DNA of 64,000 bases from assembly GCF_038096165.1 (NCBI RefSeq), contig NZ_CP151076.1, positions 3,469,501 through 3,533,500 on the forward strand, written 5' to 3'. The notes beneath the pieces are model-generated. The model had not been told where the DNA came from, did not search any database, and saw only the letters and a list, made by a program, of their open reading frames with translations. Positions 50,488 to 59,525 of the stretch are shown here, in pieces. Within the stretch, counting starts at the first letter, position 1. The number at the start of each line of letters is the position of its first letter. Source of the stretch: Pseudomonas sp. G.S.17. Lineage in GTDB: Bacteria > Pseudomonadota > Gammaproteobacteria > Pseudomonadales > Pseudomonadaceae. Made by a program: the position numbers and the translations under genes.

Positions 50488-52545
50488 ATGGAAACCCTCC
50501 CGAAACACCGCCGTTCCCCCTGGCATGCCGGTGAGCGCGCGCTGCAACAAAAGATCGGCGCATCGGACCGCATGGAGGCGGCCGGGCAGAAGTTCATCCG
50601 CGATTACCTCCCCGACCAGCACCGGGATTTCTACCACCAGCTGCCGTTCATGATCGTCGGCGCGGTGGATGCCGAGAATCGTCCCTGGGCGACCCTGATC
50701 GAGGGACCGGAAGGCTTTGTCTCCTCCCCCGATCCGAAGCACCTTAGCCTCGATAGTGCGCCAGATCCGCAAGACCCTGCCGCACCCGGGCTGCAAGCTG
50801 GCAGTGCCATCGGCATGCTCGGTATCGAGCTGCACACGCGGCGCAGAAACCGTATCAACGGGGTGATTACCCAGGCGTCGGAGCGGCGCCTGGAAATCGC
50901 CGTCGAACATGCGTTCGGCAACTGCCCGCAGTACATCCAGCGCCGCACCTATACACGATTTTCAAGTGAGCTGGCCGTCAGGCCACCAAGGCAGGACCTT
51001 GCCGAGCTAGACCCGCGCGCTGTCGAGATGATCGACAATGCCGACACCTTCTTCGTCGCCAGCTACATGGTGCACGACGACCAGCAACGCTCGGTCGACG
51101 TCTCGCATCGCGGCGGGAGGCCTGGGTTTATCAAGGTGCAAGGCAATCGTCTGGTGATTCCCGACTACGCCGGCAACCTGCACTTCAATACCCTGGGCAA
51201 TCTGCAGCTCAACCCCAAGGCCGGTCTGTTGTTCGTCGATTTCAGCACCGGCGACGTGCTGCAGCTCAGCGGACGTACCGAGTTGATCCTGGAAAGCCCA
51301 ATGATCAACGCTTTCGAGGGAGCCGAGCGTCTGTGGACCTTCGATGTGGAGCAAGTCGTGCATCGCCCCGGGGCAGTCTCGCTGCGCTGGCAGTTTGAGG
51401 AATTTGCGCCCACCAGCCTGATGACCGGCACATGGGCCGGCGCCGACCAGCGCCTGCGGGAAATCGAGCAACGTCGGCAATGGCATCAATGGCGCGTGGT
51501 GCGCGTGGAGCAGGAAGCCACGGACATCCGTTCGCTGTATATCGAAGCACTGGATGGCGCGGCGGTGACCTTCCTCCCAGGACAACACATTCCGGTTCGC
51601 CTTCAGCCAAATGGCAGTGACGTGCTGATCAGAACCTACAGCGTGTCCAGCGCCCCTTCCGATAACCATCTGCGCATCAGCGTCAAGGTCCAGGGCCCAG
51701 CCTCGCGCTACTTGCATGAGCAACTGCACGTAGGCGATGTTCTGGAAATTCGCCATCCACTGGGCAGTTTTACCCTGAAGACCGACAGCGAACGGCCTGT
51801 CGTACTGATCGGTGCCGGCGTAGGTATTACCCCGTTGTTATCCATGGCACGGGAGCTGGTGGCGCAGATCGACAAGCAGCAGCGGAGTCAGCCCGTCTAC
51901 CTGTTTCAAGGCGGCAAAACCCTGCATGACCTGCCCTTCCAGAATGAGATCCAGCAACTCAAGCAGCGTGCCTCGGGCCTTCTGCACCTGTGGCGCGCGT
52001 TGAGCAACGCTGGCGAGAACGCGCAACCGGGCGTGGATTTTGAGCTGTCGGGACGTCTGACCCTCAAGGACATCAAGGCCAACCTGCCGCTCGACGACTA
52101 CGACTTCTACCTGTGCGGACCGGCCAGTTTTACTCAGGACATGTACGACGGTTTACGCAGCCTTAATATCCCTGACTTGCGTATCCATGCCGAAGCCTTT
52201 GGCCCCTCGACACTACAGCGCCACGGCGATGCACAGCGTCCGATCTTGATTCAGCCGCCACCCGCCAGCACGCCGGTGCCGGTGTACTTCGCAACCTCCG
52301 CCAAGGAAGCGCGCTGGACCCCGCAAGCCGGCAGTCTCCTGGAACTGGCGGAGAGCCGTGGCCTGAACCCCGACTTCAGTTGTCGCGGCGGGTCGTGCGG
52401 CACCTGCAGAACGCGGCTAATCAGCGGCCAGGTCCACTACCCCAACCCGCCGGCAGAACTGCCGGAAGACGATATGGTGCTGATCTGCTGCGCAGTTCCT
52501 GCAGAGGGCGAAAGCGGCATCCAGCCTCTGGTCCTGGATCTCTAG
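50488..52545 (+). CDS. three-domain oxidoreductase: PNPOx-like split barrel, FNR-type FAD/NAD module, 2Fe-2S ferredoxin
   Basis: A 685-residue fusion. Residues about 1-320 form a pyridoxamine-phosphate-oxidase-like FMN-binding split barrel ('YLPDQHRDFYHQLPFMIVGA', 'RPGFIKVQGNRLVIPDYAGN'). Residues about 335-580 are a ferredoxin-NADP-reductase module with 'IRTYSVSSAP' (FAD), 'GAGVGITPLLSMA' (NAD) and 'YLCGPASFTQDMYDGL'. The C-terminal 95 residues are a plant-type ferredoxin with Cys ligands in 'CRGGSCGTCRTRL' and a later Cys in 'VLICCAVP'. Electrons would flow NAD(P)H-FAD-2Fe2S to the split-barrel site. Physiological acceptor unknown. Confidence 0.88.
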   Translation: METLPKHRRSPWHAGERALQQKIGASDRMEAAGQKFIRDYLPDQHRDFYHQLPFMIVGAVDAENRPWATLIEGPEGFVSSPDPKHLSLDSAPDPQDPAAPGLQAGSAIGMLGIELHTRRRNRINGVITQASERRLEIAVEHAFGNCPQYIQRRTYTRFSSELAVRPPRQDLAELDPRAVEMIDNADTFFVASYMVHDDQQRSVDVSHRGGRPGFIKVQGNRLVIPDYAGNLHFNTLGNLQLNPKAGLLFVDFSTGDVLQLSGRTELILESPMINAFEGAERLWTFDVEQVVHRPGAVSLRWQFEEFAPTSLMTGTWAGADQRLREIEQRRQWHQWRVVRVEQEATDIRSLYIEALDGAAVTFLPGQHIPVRLQPNGSDVLIRTYSVSSAPSDNHLRISVKVQGPASRYLHEQLHVGDVLEIRHPLGSFTLKTDSERPVVLIGAGVGITPLLSMARELVAQIDKQQRSQPVYLFQGGKTLHDLPFQNEIQQLKQRASGLLHLWRALSNAGENAQPGVDFELSGRLTLKDIKANLPLDDYDFYLCGPASFTQDMYDGLRSLNIPDLRIHAEAFGPSTLQRHGDAQRPILIQPPPASTPVPVYFATSAKEARWTPQAGSLLELAESRGLNPDFSCRGGSCGTCRTRLISGQVHYPNPPAELPEDDMVLICCAVPAEGESGIQPLVLDL

Positions 52546-52693
52546 GGAGGAAATAACGCTTTGACTTGCCGCTGACGAAGTCCGCACTGACGAATTTCAG
52601 ACTCCAGGGCAAATTTCCCGACTCCCGCGCGGAACTCCGTCAGCCAAGGCAAGGCATTGTGCGGTCCCATTGTTCACACTCGGCTCTAAAGCA

Positions 52694-52716
52694 ATCGCAC
52701 GTTCAATGACTGCGAT
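52694..52716. promoter_or_regulatory. dyad in the hmf promoter region
   Basis: ATCGCA (52694-52699) and TGCGAT (52711-52716) form a perfect 6-bp dyad with an 11-base spacer, 24-46 bases before the hmfA start. The AraC protein at 61983 is a possible binder, though AraC sites are more often direct repeats. The rest of 52546-52739 shows no gene. Confidence 0.35.
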
Positions 52717-52739
52717 GCATAAAAACAAGAGCCCGGAAC

Positions 52740-55736
52740 ATGAACAGTCATCCGCCTGATACCCAAGCCAACACCGGCCATATCGGCGCCCGGCAAGCGC
52801 GTGTCGAAGATGCCGCCCTGCTGCGCGGTCTGGGTCGATATGCCGACGATGCGGCCATCCCGCCCGGCACCTTGCATGCGGCAATCGTCCGCTCGCCCCA
52901 TGCCCATGCCCGTATTACCGCCATCGACTTCGCCACCGCGCTGACCATGAAAGGCGTCCATGGCGTACTGGTCGGCGAAGACGTCAAACGCTGGGCGCTG
53001 CCGTTTCCGGTAGGCGTGCGGCAACCCATGGAGCATTGGTGCGTTGCGGTCGACAAGGTGCGGTACGTCGGCGAACCAGTTGCGGTGGTGATTGCCGAGA
53101 ATCGTTATCTGGCCGAGGACGCCATCGAAGCGGTGCGCGTTGATTATGAGCCGCTGCCGCCGATCATCGATCCCGAGGCTGCTACCGGTGAACAGGCGCC
53201 GTTGCTCCACGAAGCGGTCGGCAGCAACGTTGTCAACGAACGTCATTTTCGCTATGGCGAACCCGAACAGGCCTTCGAGTCCGCAGCCCATCGGATCTCG
53301 CTGAAGATTCAGTATCCGCGCAGTTCCTGTACGCCAATCGAATGTTATGTGGTCCTCGCGCAATTTGAGCGCACTACTGGCGTGTATGACGTGATGGCCA
53401 ACTTCCAGGGTCCATACGCGCTGCATACGGTCATGGCGCGAGCCTTGAACGTGCCAGGCAATCGTCTGCGCCTGCGCACCCCCAAGGACTCCGGCGGCAG
53501 CTTCGGCATCAAGCAGGGCGTCTTTCCCTATGTGGTGATGATGGGTCTGGCCGCTCGCAAGGTCGGCGCGCCGGTGAAATGGGTGGAGGATCGCCTGGAA
53601 CATTTGCAGGGGGCGTCATCGGCCACCAACCGCGTCACTGAAATCGAAGCGGCGGTAGACGCCGATGGTCGGGTGACAGCCATGCGCTATGACCAGATTG
53701 ATGACTGCGGAGCCTACCTGCGCGCCCCGGAACCGGCCACGTTCTACCGCATGCACGGCAACCTTACCGGGGCCTACGCCATACGCAACCTGCTGGTCCG
53801 CAACCGGGTGGTACTGACCAACAAGACCCCTACCGGCCTGAACCGTGGTTTTGGTGGGCCACAAGTCTATTTCGCCCTGGAGCGACTGATGCAGCACATC
53901 GCCGTGCAGCTCAAGCTCGATCCTCTGGAAGTGATTCGCCGCAATCTTGTGCCTGCCGACGCGTTCCCCTACCGCGCCGCAGCCGGCGCTTTGCTGGATT
54001 CCGGCGATTACCAGGCGGGCATCGCCCTGGCGGTCAACGATGGCGGGCTGGCCGAACTGATCCAGCGCCGCGACAAGGCGCGCGCCGAAGGCCGGATCTA
54101 CGGCATCGGCTATGCCGCCGTGGTCGAACCGTCGATATCCAACATGGGCTATATCACCACCGCCATGACCGCCGAAGAGCGCCGCAAGGCCGGGCCGAAA
54201 AACGGTGCGGTGAGTACCGCCACCATCACCGTCGGGCCTTTGGGTGACGTGACGGTGCATGTGTCCTCCACGCCTCAAGGCCAGGGCCATCAGACCGCCG
54301 TCGCGCAAGTGGTGGCCGAAGTGCTGGGCGTGACTCTGGAATCGATCATCGTCAATGTCGAGCTCGACACCCAGAAAGACGCCTGGTCGATTGCCTCGGG
54401 CAACTACTCCAGCCGCTTTGCCGGGGCCGTGGCCGGCGTTGTGTATCAGGCGGCAATCAAAATTCGTGATCGGCTGGCCAGGCTGGCCGCCGTGCAGCTC
54501 AAGGTAGATGCTGAGGACGTGCGCTTTGCCGGTGGCAAGGTCTTCGTGGTGGACGGTCCTGGCGCGCCCTTTCACCGGATTGCCGGTGCAGCGCATTGGG
54601 CGCCGGGTTTGCTGCCCGAGGGCGAGTCCGGCGGCATGCGCGAAACGGCATTCTGGTCGCCGCCGCAGTTGACCGCGCCAGATGACGCGGACCTGGTCAA
54701 CAGCTCGCTGTGCTACGGGTTCGTCTTTGATATCTGCGCCCTGGAAATTGACCCGGTCACCGGCGCGATCCATATCGATCGCTACATCACCAGTCACGAC
54801 GCCGGACGCATGCTCAACCCGGACCTGGTGGATGGCCAGATCCGTGGCGGTTTCACCCAGGGGCTGGGCGCCGCATTGATGGAAGAATTCGCCTACGGCG
54901 CCGATGGCAGTTTCCTGTCCGGCACCTTCGCCGACTATCTGGTGCCCACCGCCCCGGAAGTCATCGAGCCAATGATCCTGCACATGGAAACGCCCTCGCC
55001 TTTCACTCCGCTGGGGGCCAAGGGTGTCGGCGAAGGCAACAACATGAGTACGCCGGTGTGCATCGCCAATGCGGTGGCCGATGCGCTGGGTCGTGACGAC
55101 ATCCGCCTGCCGCTGACGCCGTCGAGGGTTCGCACCCTGATCGGCATCGACGAGCCGCCGCGCCCCGCTGGCATGGAACAGGACGACAGTTTCCCGGCCG
55201 AAGCCACCGGCGGCCCGGCTCTGCGCGCCAGCGATTCGGTGGTGATCCCGGCCACGCCGCAACAGGTATTCGACACCCTGCTGGATCCGCAAACCCTCAA
55301 GGCGATCATCCCCGGATGCCATGCACTGGAGCTGGAAGGCGAAAACCGCTACAGCGCCGATGTCACCGTGGGCGTCGGCATGATTCGGGCGCGCTTCGAG
55401 GCCAAGGTGGCCCTCAGTGATCTGGACCCGCCGCACTCCCTGCGCCTGTCCGGCTCGGGCAACAGCTCGATGGGATCGGCCATCGGCCACGCCAAGGTGC
55501 GGTTCGTCGAACTGGAAAATGGCCAGACACGCCTTGAATACCACTATCAGGTTTCGGTCAGCGGCAAGGTCGCCGCGGTGGGCGGGCGCATGCTGCAAGG
55601 TGCTTCGAAAGTCATCATCGGTCAGATATTCACCCGTCTTTCCCAGCGGGTCACCGGCCAGGCAATCAGCGGCAGCTGGTGGACACGCCTGAAAGCCACC
55701 GTTGCCGCGCTGCTGGGCAAAGGAGGTGCGCAATGA
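52740..55736 (+). CDS. hmfA: 2-furoyl-CoA dehydrogenase large (Mo) subunit HmfA with fused CoxG domain
   Basis: A 998-residue xanthine-oxidase-family molybdenum subunit. Residues about 18-790 are the Mo-cofactor part: 'LRGLGRYADDAAIPPGTLHA', 'KDSGGSFGIKQGVFPY', 'TGLNRGFGGPQVYFALERL' and the catalytic Glu in 'GAKGVGEGNNMS' (about 765). The CO-dehydrogenase loop AYxCSFR is absent, so CO is not the substrate. Residues about 825-998 are an added CoxG/SRPBCC domain ('IPATPQQVFDTLLDPQTL'), a lipid-associated protein that docks CO dehydrogenase on the membrane. Gene order with hmfBCDE identifies furoyl-CoA 5-hydroxylation as the likely reaction. The next gene overlaps by ATGA. Confidence 0.82.
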   Translation: MNSHPPDTQANTGHIGARQARVEDAALLRGLGRYADDAAIPPGTLHAAIVRSPHAHARITAIDFATALTMKGVHGVLVGEDVKRWALPFPVGVRQPMEHWCVAVDKVRYVGEPVAVVIAENRYLAEDAIEAVRVDYEPLPPIIDPEAATGEQAPLLHEAVGSNVVNERHFRYGEPEQAFESAAHRISLKIQYPRSSCTPIECYVVLAQFERTTGVYDVMANFQGPYALHTVMARALNVPGNRLRLRTPKDSGGSFGIKQGVFPYVVMMGLAARKVGAPVKWVEDRLEHLQGASSATNRVTEIEAAVDADGRVTAMRYDQIDDCGAYLRAPEPATFYRMHGNLTGAYAIRNLLVRNRVVLTNKTPTGLNRGFGGPQVYFALERLMQHIAVQLKLDPLEVIRRNLVPADAFPYRAAAGALLDSGDYQAGIALAVNDGGLAELIQRRDKARAEGRIYGIGYAAVVEPSISNMGYITTAMTAEERRKAGPKNGAVSTATITVGPLGDVTVHVSSTPQGQGHQTAVAQVVAEVLGVTLESIIVNVELDTQKDAWSIASGNYSSRFAGAVAGVVYQAAIKIRDRLARLAAVQLKVDAEDVRFAGGKVFVVDGPGAPFHRIAGAAHWAPGLLPEGESGGMRETAFWSPPQLTAPDDADLVNSSLCYGFVFDICALEIDPVTGAIHIDRYITSHDAGRMLNPDLVDGQIRGGFTQGLGAALMEEFAYGADGSFLSGTFADYLVPTAPEVIEPMILHMETPSPFTPLGAKGVGEGNNMSTPVCIANAVADALGRDDIRLPLTPSRVRTLIGIDEPPRPAGMEQDDSFPAEATGGPALRASDSVVIPATPQQVFDTLLDPQTLKAIIPGCHALELEGENRYSADVTVGVGMIRARFEAKVALSDLDPPHSLRLSGSGNSSMGSAIGHAKVRFVELENGQTRLEYHYQVSVSGKVAAVGGRMLQGASKVIIGQIFTRLSQRVTGQAISGSWWTRLKATVAALLGKGGAQ

Positions 55737-56539
55737 AGCCGGCCTCGTTTGATTACGTACGCGCCAGCAGCCGTCGCGAGGTGCTCGACCTGCTCGCAGA
55801 GTATGGCCAGGAGGCCCGGATCATTGCCGGCGGCCAGTCGCTGATGGCAGTGCTGAACATGCGCCTGGCCCAGCCAAAACTGCTGATCGACATCAACCAT
55901 GTGCCAGACCTGAACTTCATCGAGCGGCGCCGGGATTGTCTGGCAGTGGGCGCGGCGATACGTCAGGCGCAATTGCTGGAACGCCCGTCATTGACCGATG
56001 AAGTGCCGCTGCTGGCCCTGGCCATGCCGTGGATCGGGCATTTCCAGACCCGCAACCGCGGCACGGTCTGCGGGTCCGTCGCCCACGCCGACCCCAGCGC
56101 CGAATTGCCGCTGTGCCTGGTCACCCTTGGCGGGGAAATCGTTTTGCAATCGAAAAAAGGTCAGCGCAGCGTCAAAGCCGACGAGTTCTTCCAGGGAATC
56201 CTGACTACCGACAAGCGTGCTGACGAGCTGGTGGTCGAGGTGCGCTTCCCCCTCAAGCGCGAAGGCATTACCTACCGCTTCCAGGAAATTGCCATGCGTC
56301 ACGGTGACTTCGCCATGGTCGCCCTGGCGGCGGCGATCGGTGAGGAACAGGTGGAGTTCGGCATCGGCGGCGTCAGCGACCGGCCGCAACATCGGCGCCT
56401 GGTCCGTGGCGCCACGCTCAAGGATGCATTGAACGAAGTGGCCTGGTCGCTGGACGCTCAGGACGATGTACACGCCAGCGCCGCCTATCGCCGACAGCTG
56501 GTTCGCGAACTGGGGCAGCGCCTCATTGAAGGAGTCTGA
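55733..56539 (+). CDS. hmfB: 2-furoyl-CoA dehydrogenase FAD-binding subunit HmfB
   Basis: A 268-residue FAD subunit of the CoxM/xanthine dehydrogenase family. 'IIAGGQSLMAVLNMRLAQPK' (about 28-47) and 'TRNRGTVCGSVAHADPSAEL' (about 104-123) are the two FAD-binding motifs, and the C-terminal CODH-FAD domain starts near 165. It passes electrons from the 2Fe-2S subunit to the respiratory chain. Its ATG lies inside the hmfA stop (ATGA), and hmfC begins three bases after its own stop, so the three are translationally linked. Confidence 0.87.
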   Translation: MKPASFDYVRASSRREVLDLLAEYGQEARIIAGGQSLMAVLNMRLAQPKLLIDINHVPDLNFIERRRDCLAVGAAIRQAQLLERPSLTDEVPLLALAMPWIGHFQTRNRGTVCGSVAHADPSAELPLCLVTLGGEIVLQSKKGQRSVKADEFFQGILTTDKRADELVVEVRFPLKREGITYRFQEIAMRHGDFAMVALAAAIGEEQVEFGIGGVSDRPQHRRLVRGATLKDALNEVAWSLDAQDDVHASAAYRRQLVRELGQRLIEGV

Positions 56540-56541
56540 TC

Positions 56542-57048
56542 ATGCGCGTCAATGCCGACCAAGCTTTTCTCGTCAACCTGAAACTCAATGGCCGCGACCG
56601 TCAGGCAAGCACCGAACCGCGCACCCAGCTGTGTGATTTCCTGCGCCATGACTTGGGCGCCACTGGCGTGCATGTCGGCTGTGAACATGGCGTCTGCGGT
56701 GCCTGCACTGTGCTGGTGGACGGTGTGGCCATGCGCTCGTGCCTGATGTTGGCGGTGCAGAGCCATGAGCGACGCATTGACACCGTGGAATCGCTGGCCG
56801 AGGACGATGTACTCAGCGATCTGCAGCAGGCATTCCGCCGTCATCACGCGCTGCAATGCGGCTTTTGCACGGCGGGCATTCTCATGTCCTGCGTGGACTT
56901 CCTCGAACGGGTACCCGTCCCGGACGAAACCCAGGTTCGCGACATGCTGTCCGGGCATCTGTGCCGTTGCACCGGTTACACCGGCATGGTCCGGGCTGTT
57001 CTTGAAGTGGCATCACAACGTCAAACGAACCAGGAGGTAAAACAATAA
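56542..57048 (+). CDS. hmfC: 2-furoyl-CoA dehydrogenase 2Fe-2S subunit HmfC
   Basis: A 168-residue small subunit with two [2Fe-2S] clusters. The plant-type N-terminal cluster uses Cys in 'GCEHGVCGACTVLVDG' (about 49-64) and the following 'RSCLML'. The all-helical C-terminal cluster uses 'QCGFCTAGILMSC' (about 108-120) and 'GHLCRCTGYTGMV' (about 138-150). It relays electrons from the Mo centre to FAD. Its stop shares one base with the start of the CoA ligase gene (TAATG). Confidence 0.88.
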   Translation: MRVNADQAFLVNLKLNGRDRQASTEPRTQLCDFLRHDLGATGVHVGCEHGVCGACTVLVDGVAMRSCLMLAVQSHERRIDTVESLAEDDVLSDLQQAFRRHHALQCGFCTAGILMSCVDFLERVPVPDETQVRDMLSGHLCRCTGYTGMVRAVLEVASQRQTNQEVKQ

Positions 57049-58586
57049 TGTTCGATCTCGGACGCAGCTTCCTCGCTGCCGTCGAACGCCGTCCCGATGC
57101 AGTGGCGGTCAGCGATGCAGCCCTGAAAAAAACCTACCAGCAGTGGTTCATCGATATTCAACGTGCCGCCCACGGCCTGGAACGCCTGGGCCTGAAACGC
57201 GGCGACCGGATGCTGGTAGCGATGCAAAACCGCTGGCAAATGGCGACCCTGCACTGGGCTTGCCAATTTGCCGGGATAGTCGTGACTCCGCTGAACTGGC
57301 GCTCTACCGGCGAAGAACTGGCCCATTGCATCACCGATGCGCAGGTCAAGGCCATCGCCTATGACGACGCCACCGCTGCGGCGCTGGCCGCCTGCCCCAG
57401 CGCCGCCGCCCTGCCGCGTATCGCCAGCGGCGAACGTGTGGCATCGGATGACCTGAGCTTCGAGGAGCTATGCGCCGAAGCCCCAGCCGCCACCATCCTG
57501 CGCGCCACGGCCGAGGATTTTTCCCTGCTGCTGTATACCTCCGGAACCACCAGCAAGCCCAAGGGCGTACCACGCCGCCACCGTGCCGAGCGCGCGGCAG
57601 CTGTGGCCCATGTCGCGCAGAATCTGTACCGGCATGACGAATGCACGCTCGGCGTGATGCCCCTGTATCACACCATGGGCGTGCGCTCGCTGCTGTCCAT
57701 GGCCTTGATCGACGGACATTTCGTCTGTGTGCCGCGCTTCGATGCGGAAGCGACTTTGCAAGCCATTGAGCAGCAGCAGGTCAGCAACCTGTACCTGGTG
57801 CCGACCCTGTATCACATGCTCATCGAGCATCCGGGCTTTCGCAAGGAACGGGTCGCCAGCGTGAAAAAAATCGGCTTCGCCGGTGCGCCCATGAGTGACG
57901 GGTTGATGAAGCGCGTCGAGCAGGCCTTCAAGCCGGAATTGTTCGTCAATCATTACGGCTGTTCGGAAATCTACACCTTCACCATCGACCAGCACGCCCA
58001 TCACAAACCGGGTTCTTCCGGTCGGGGTGCGCTTAATCAGCGCATCCGCATCGTGCCACTGGATACCACCGACCCGAGCATCGCGTCCCGCCAGGGTGAG
58101 GAAGGCCAGATCATTGCCGACCTCGCCAGCGATGAAGCGTTCGAGGGTTACCTGAATCGCCCGGATGCCACGGCCAAAGCACTGCACGATGGCTGGTACT
58201 TCACCGGTGATATCGGCTACTTCGATGCAGACGGCGACCTTTTCGTCACTGGCCGGGTCGACGACCTGATCATTACCGGCGGCGAGAATGTCAGCCCGGT
58301 GGAAATCGAAAGCCTGCTGTCTCTGCACCCCGCGATTGAAGAAGTGGTGGTGGTCGGCCTGCCGGACGAGCAATGGGGCAAGATCATCGCGGCCTTCATC
58401 AAGCTGCGTTGCGCCGTCAGCCAGGCCGAACTCGATGCGCACTGCATCGCCTCGGGGCTGGCCAAATTCAAGCGTCCGCGTCACTACCAGTTCATCGATC
58501 AAATCCCGAAATCGCCGGTCGGCAAGGTGTTACGTCGCGTGCTGCTCGAAGAGCATCAGGCAAAAACCTTGAAGACCGCGTGCTAA
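57048..58586 (+). CDS. hmfD: 2-furoate--CoA ligase HmfD (acyl-CoA synthetase family)
   Basis: A 512-residue ANL-superfamily ligase. AMP-binding motif A3 'LLYTSGTTSKPKGVPRRH' (about 161-178), A5 'NHYGCSEIYTF' (about 303), the A7 'DGWYFTGDIGYFDADGDLFV' region (about 380-400), A8 hinge 'GRVDDLIITGGENVSPVEIE' and the A10 catalytic Lys in 'KSPVGKVLRR' near the end are all present. It would activate 2-furoate with ATP and CoA, the first committed step, producing the substrate of HmfABC. Without the context it could be called a benzoate-type ligase; the operon order is the main argument. Confidence 0.84.
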   Translation: MFDLGRSFLAAVERRPDAVAVSDAALKKTYQQWFIDIQRAAHGLERLGLKRGDRMLVAMQNRWQMATLHWACQFAGIVVTPLNWRSTGEELAHCITDAQVKAIAYDDATAAALAACPSAAALPRIASGERVASDDLSFEELCAEAPAATILRATAEDFSLLLYTSGTTSKPKGVPRRHRAERAAAVAHVAQNLYRHDECTLGVMPLYHTMGVRSLLSMALIDGHFVCVPRFDAEATLQAIEQQQVSNLYLVPTLYHMLIEHPGFRKERVASVKKIGFAGAPMSDGLMKRVEQAFKPELFVNHYGCSEIYTFTIDQHAHHKPGSSGRGALNQRIRIVPLDTTDPSIASRQGEEGQIIADLASDEAFEGYLNRPDATAKALHDGWYFTGDIGYFDADGDLFVTGRVDDLIITGGENVSPVEIESLLSLHPAIEEVVVVGLPDEQWGKIIAAFIKLRCAVSQAELDAHCIASGLAKFKRPRHYQFIDQIPKSPVGKVLRRVLLEEHQAKTLKTAC

Positions 58587-58605
58587 TCCCCAGGAGGACA
58601 TTCAC

Positions 58606-59409
58606 ATGCAACTGCAATCGATCCAGCAATTTCTCGACACCGAATTCGATGGCTTTCAGGTCGTGGTCGATACGGCCCGGCAGCGCGCCGACATCATTCT
58701 CAACCGCCCACCGTTGAACGTGATCGCCATGCCCCAGCGCGATGTGCTGCGCCAGGTATTCGAGGCCCTCGACGAACATCCGGGAGTTAGGGTTATCGTG
58801 CTGCGCGCGGAAGGCGAGCACTTTTCCAGCGGCGGTGACATCAAGGGCTTCCTTGAGGCCTCGCCGGAGCATGTCTCCAAGCTGGCCTGGAACGTGGCAG
58901 CGCCTGCCCGCTGTGAGAAACCGGTGATTGTCGCCAATCGCGGCTACACCTTTGGCGTGGGTTTCGAGCTGTCCCTGACCTGTGATTTTCGCGTCGCCTC
59001 GGAGACCACCCGCTACGCATTGCCGGAACAGAATCTGGGGCAGATTCCCGGTTCGGGCGGCTCTGCCCGCCTGCAGAAAATGATCGGCATCACCCGCACC
59101 AAGCACATGGTCATGCGTGCCAAGCGCATCAGCGGGCAGCAGGCCTACAACTGGGGTATCGCCACTGAATGCGTCCCGGATAACGAGCTGGAAAACACGG
59201 TCGACGCCCTGGTGGAAGAACTGTGCCGCTTCTCGCCCCTGGCCCAGCGCACTGCCAAGCGTCTGATCAACGACAACGAAAACTCGCCGCTGACCGTGGC
59301 CATCGAGATGGAAGGCCATTGCTACAGCCGCCTGCGCAGCTCCCAGGATTTCAAGGAAGGCGTCGAGGCATTTCATGGCAAGCGAGCAGCCGTATTCAAG
59401 GGCGAATGA
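58606..59409 (+). CDS. hmfE: 2-oxoglutaroyl-CoA hydrolase HmfE (enoyl-CoA hydratase/isomerase fold)
   Basis: A 267-residue crotonase-fold protein. The oxyanion-hole motifs are 'HFSSGGDIKGFLE' (about 66-78) and 'NRGYTFGVGFELSLTCDFRV' (about 110-129). The second glutamate typical of hydratases is replaced in a 'LPEQNLGQIPGSGGSARLQK' context (about 142-161), consistent with a hydrolase or isomerase. In the furoate pathway it cleaves 2-oxoglutaroyl-CoA to 2-oxoglutarate and CoA. CAGGAGGA precedes the ATG. A hairpin follows at 59432. Confidence 0.8.
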   Translation: MQLQSIQQFLDTEFDGFQVVVDTARQRADIILNRPPLNVIAMPQRDVLRQVFEALDEHPGVRVIVLRAEGEHFSSGGDIKGFLEASPEHVSKLAWNVAAPARCEKPVIVANRGYTFGVGFELSLTCDFRVASETTRYALPEQNLGQIPGSGGSARLQKMIGITRTKHMVMRAKRISGQQAYNWGIATECVPDNELENTVDALVEELCRFSPLAQRTAKRLINDNENSPLTVAIEMEGHCYSRLRSSQDFKEGVEAFHGKRAAVFKGE

Positions 59410-59431
59410 CAGATCCTGCGCAAGCGATACC

Positions 59432-59456
59432 GGTGCAGCAGCGAAGCTCCTGCACC
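59432..59456 (+). terminator. near-perfect hairpin after hmfE
   Basis: GGTGCAG-C-AGC-GAA-GCT-C-CTGCACC forms a 10-bp stem with one C/C mismatch and a GAA loop, 22 bases after the hmfE stop. C-rich sequence rather than T-rich follows, so it may only attenuate transcription into the transporter gene. Confidence 0.5.
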
Positions 59457-59525
59457 CCCCTCGTTTCGCCAGTGCTTGTTTGAGTATGTTTCTCCCTGAT
59501 AACTATAAAAATCGGAGTCACTGTC

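Noticed and set aside
53616..55733. Very long open frame (705 codons) antisense to hmfA
   Set aside because: High third-position GC leaves stop-free antisense frames; its translation has no recognisable domain and the sense strand encodes a clear molybdenum enzyme.
52740..57048. Carbon-monoxide dehydrogenase (coxLMS)
   Set aside because: The large subunit lacks the AYxCSFR active-site loop of true CO dehydrogenase, and the linked CoA ligase and crotonase-fold gene fit furoate degradation.
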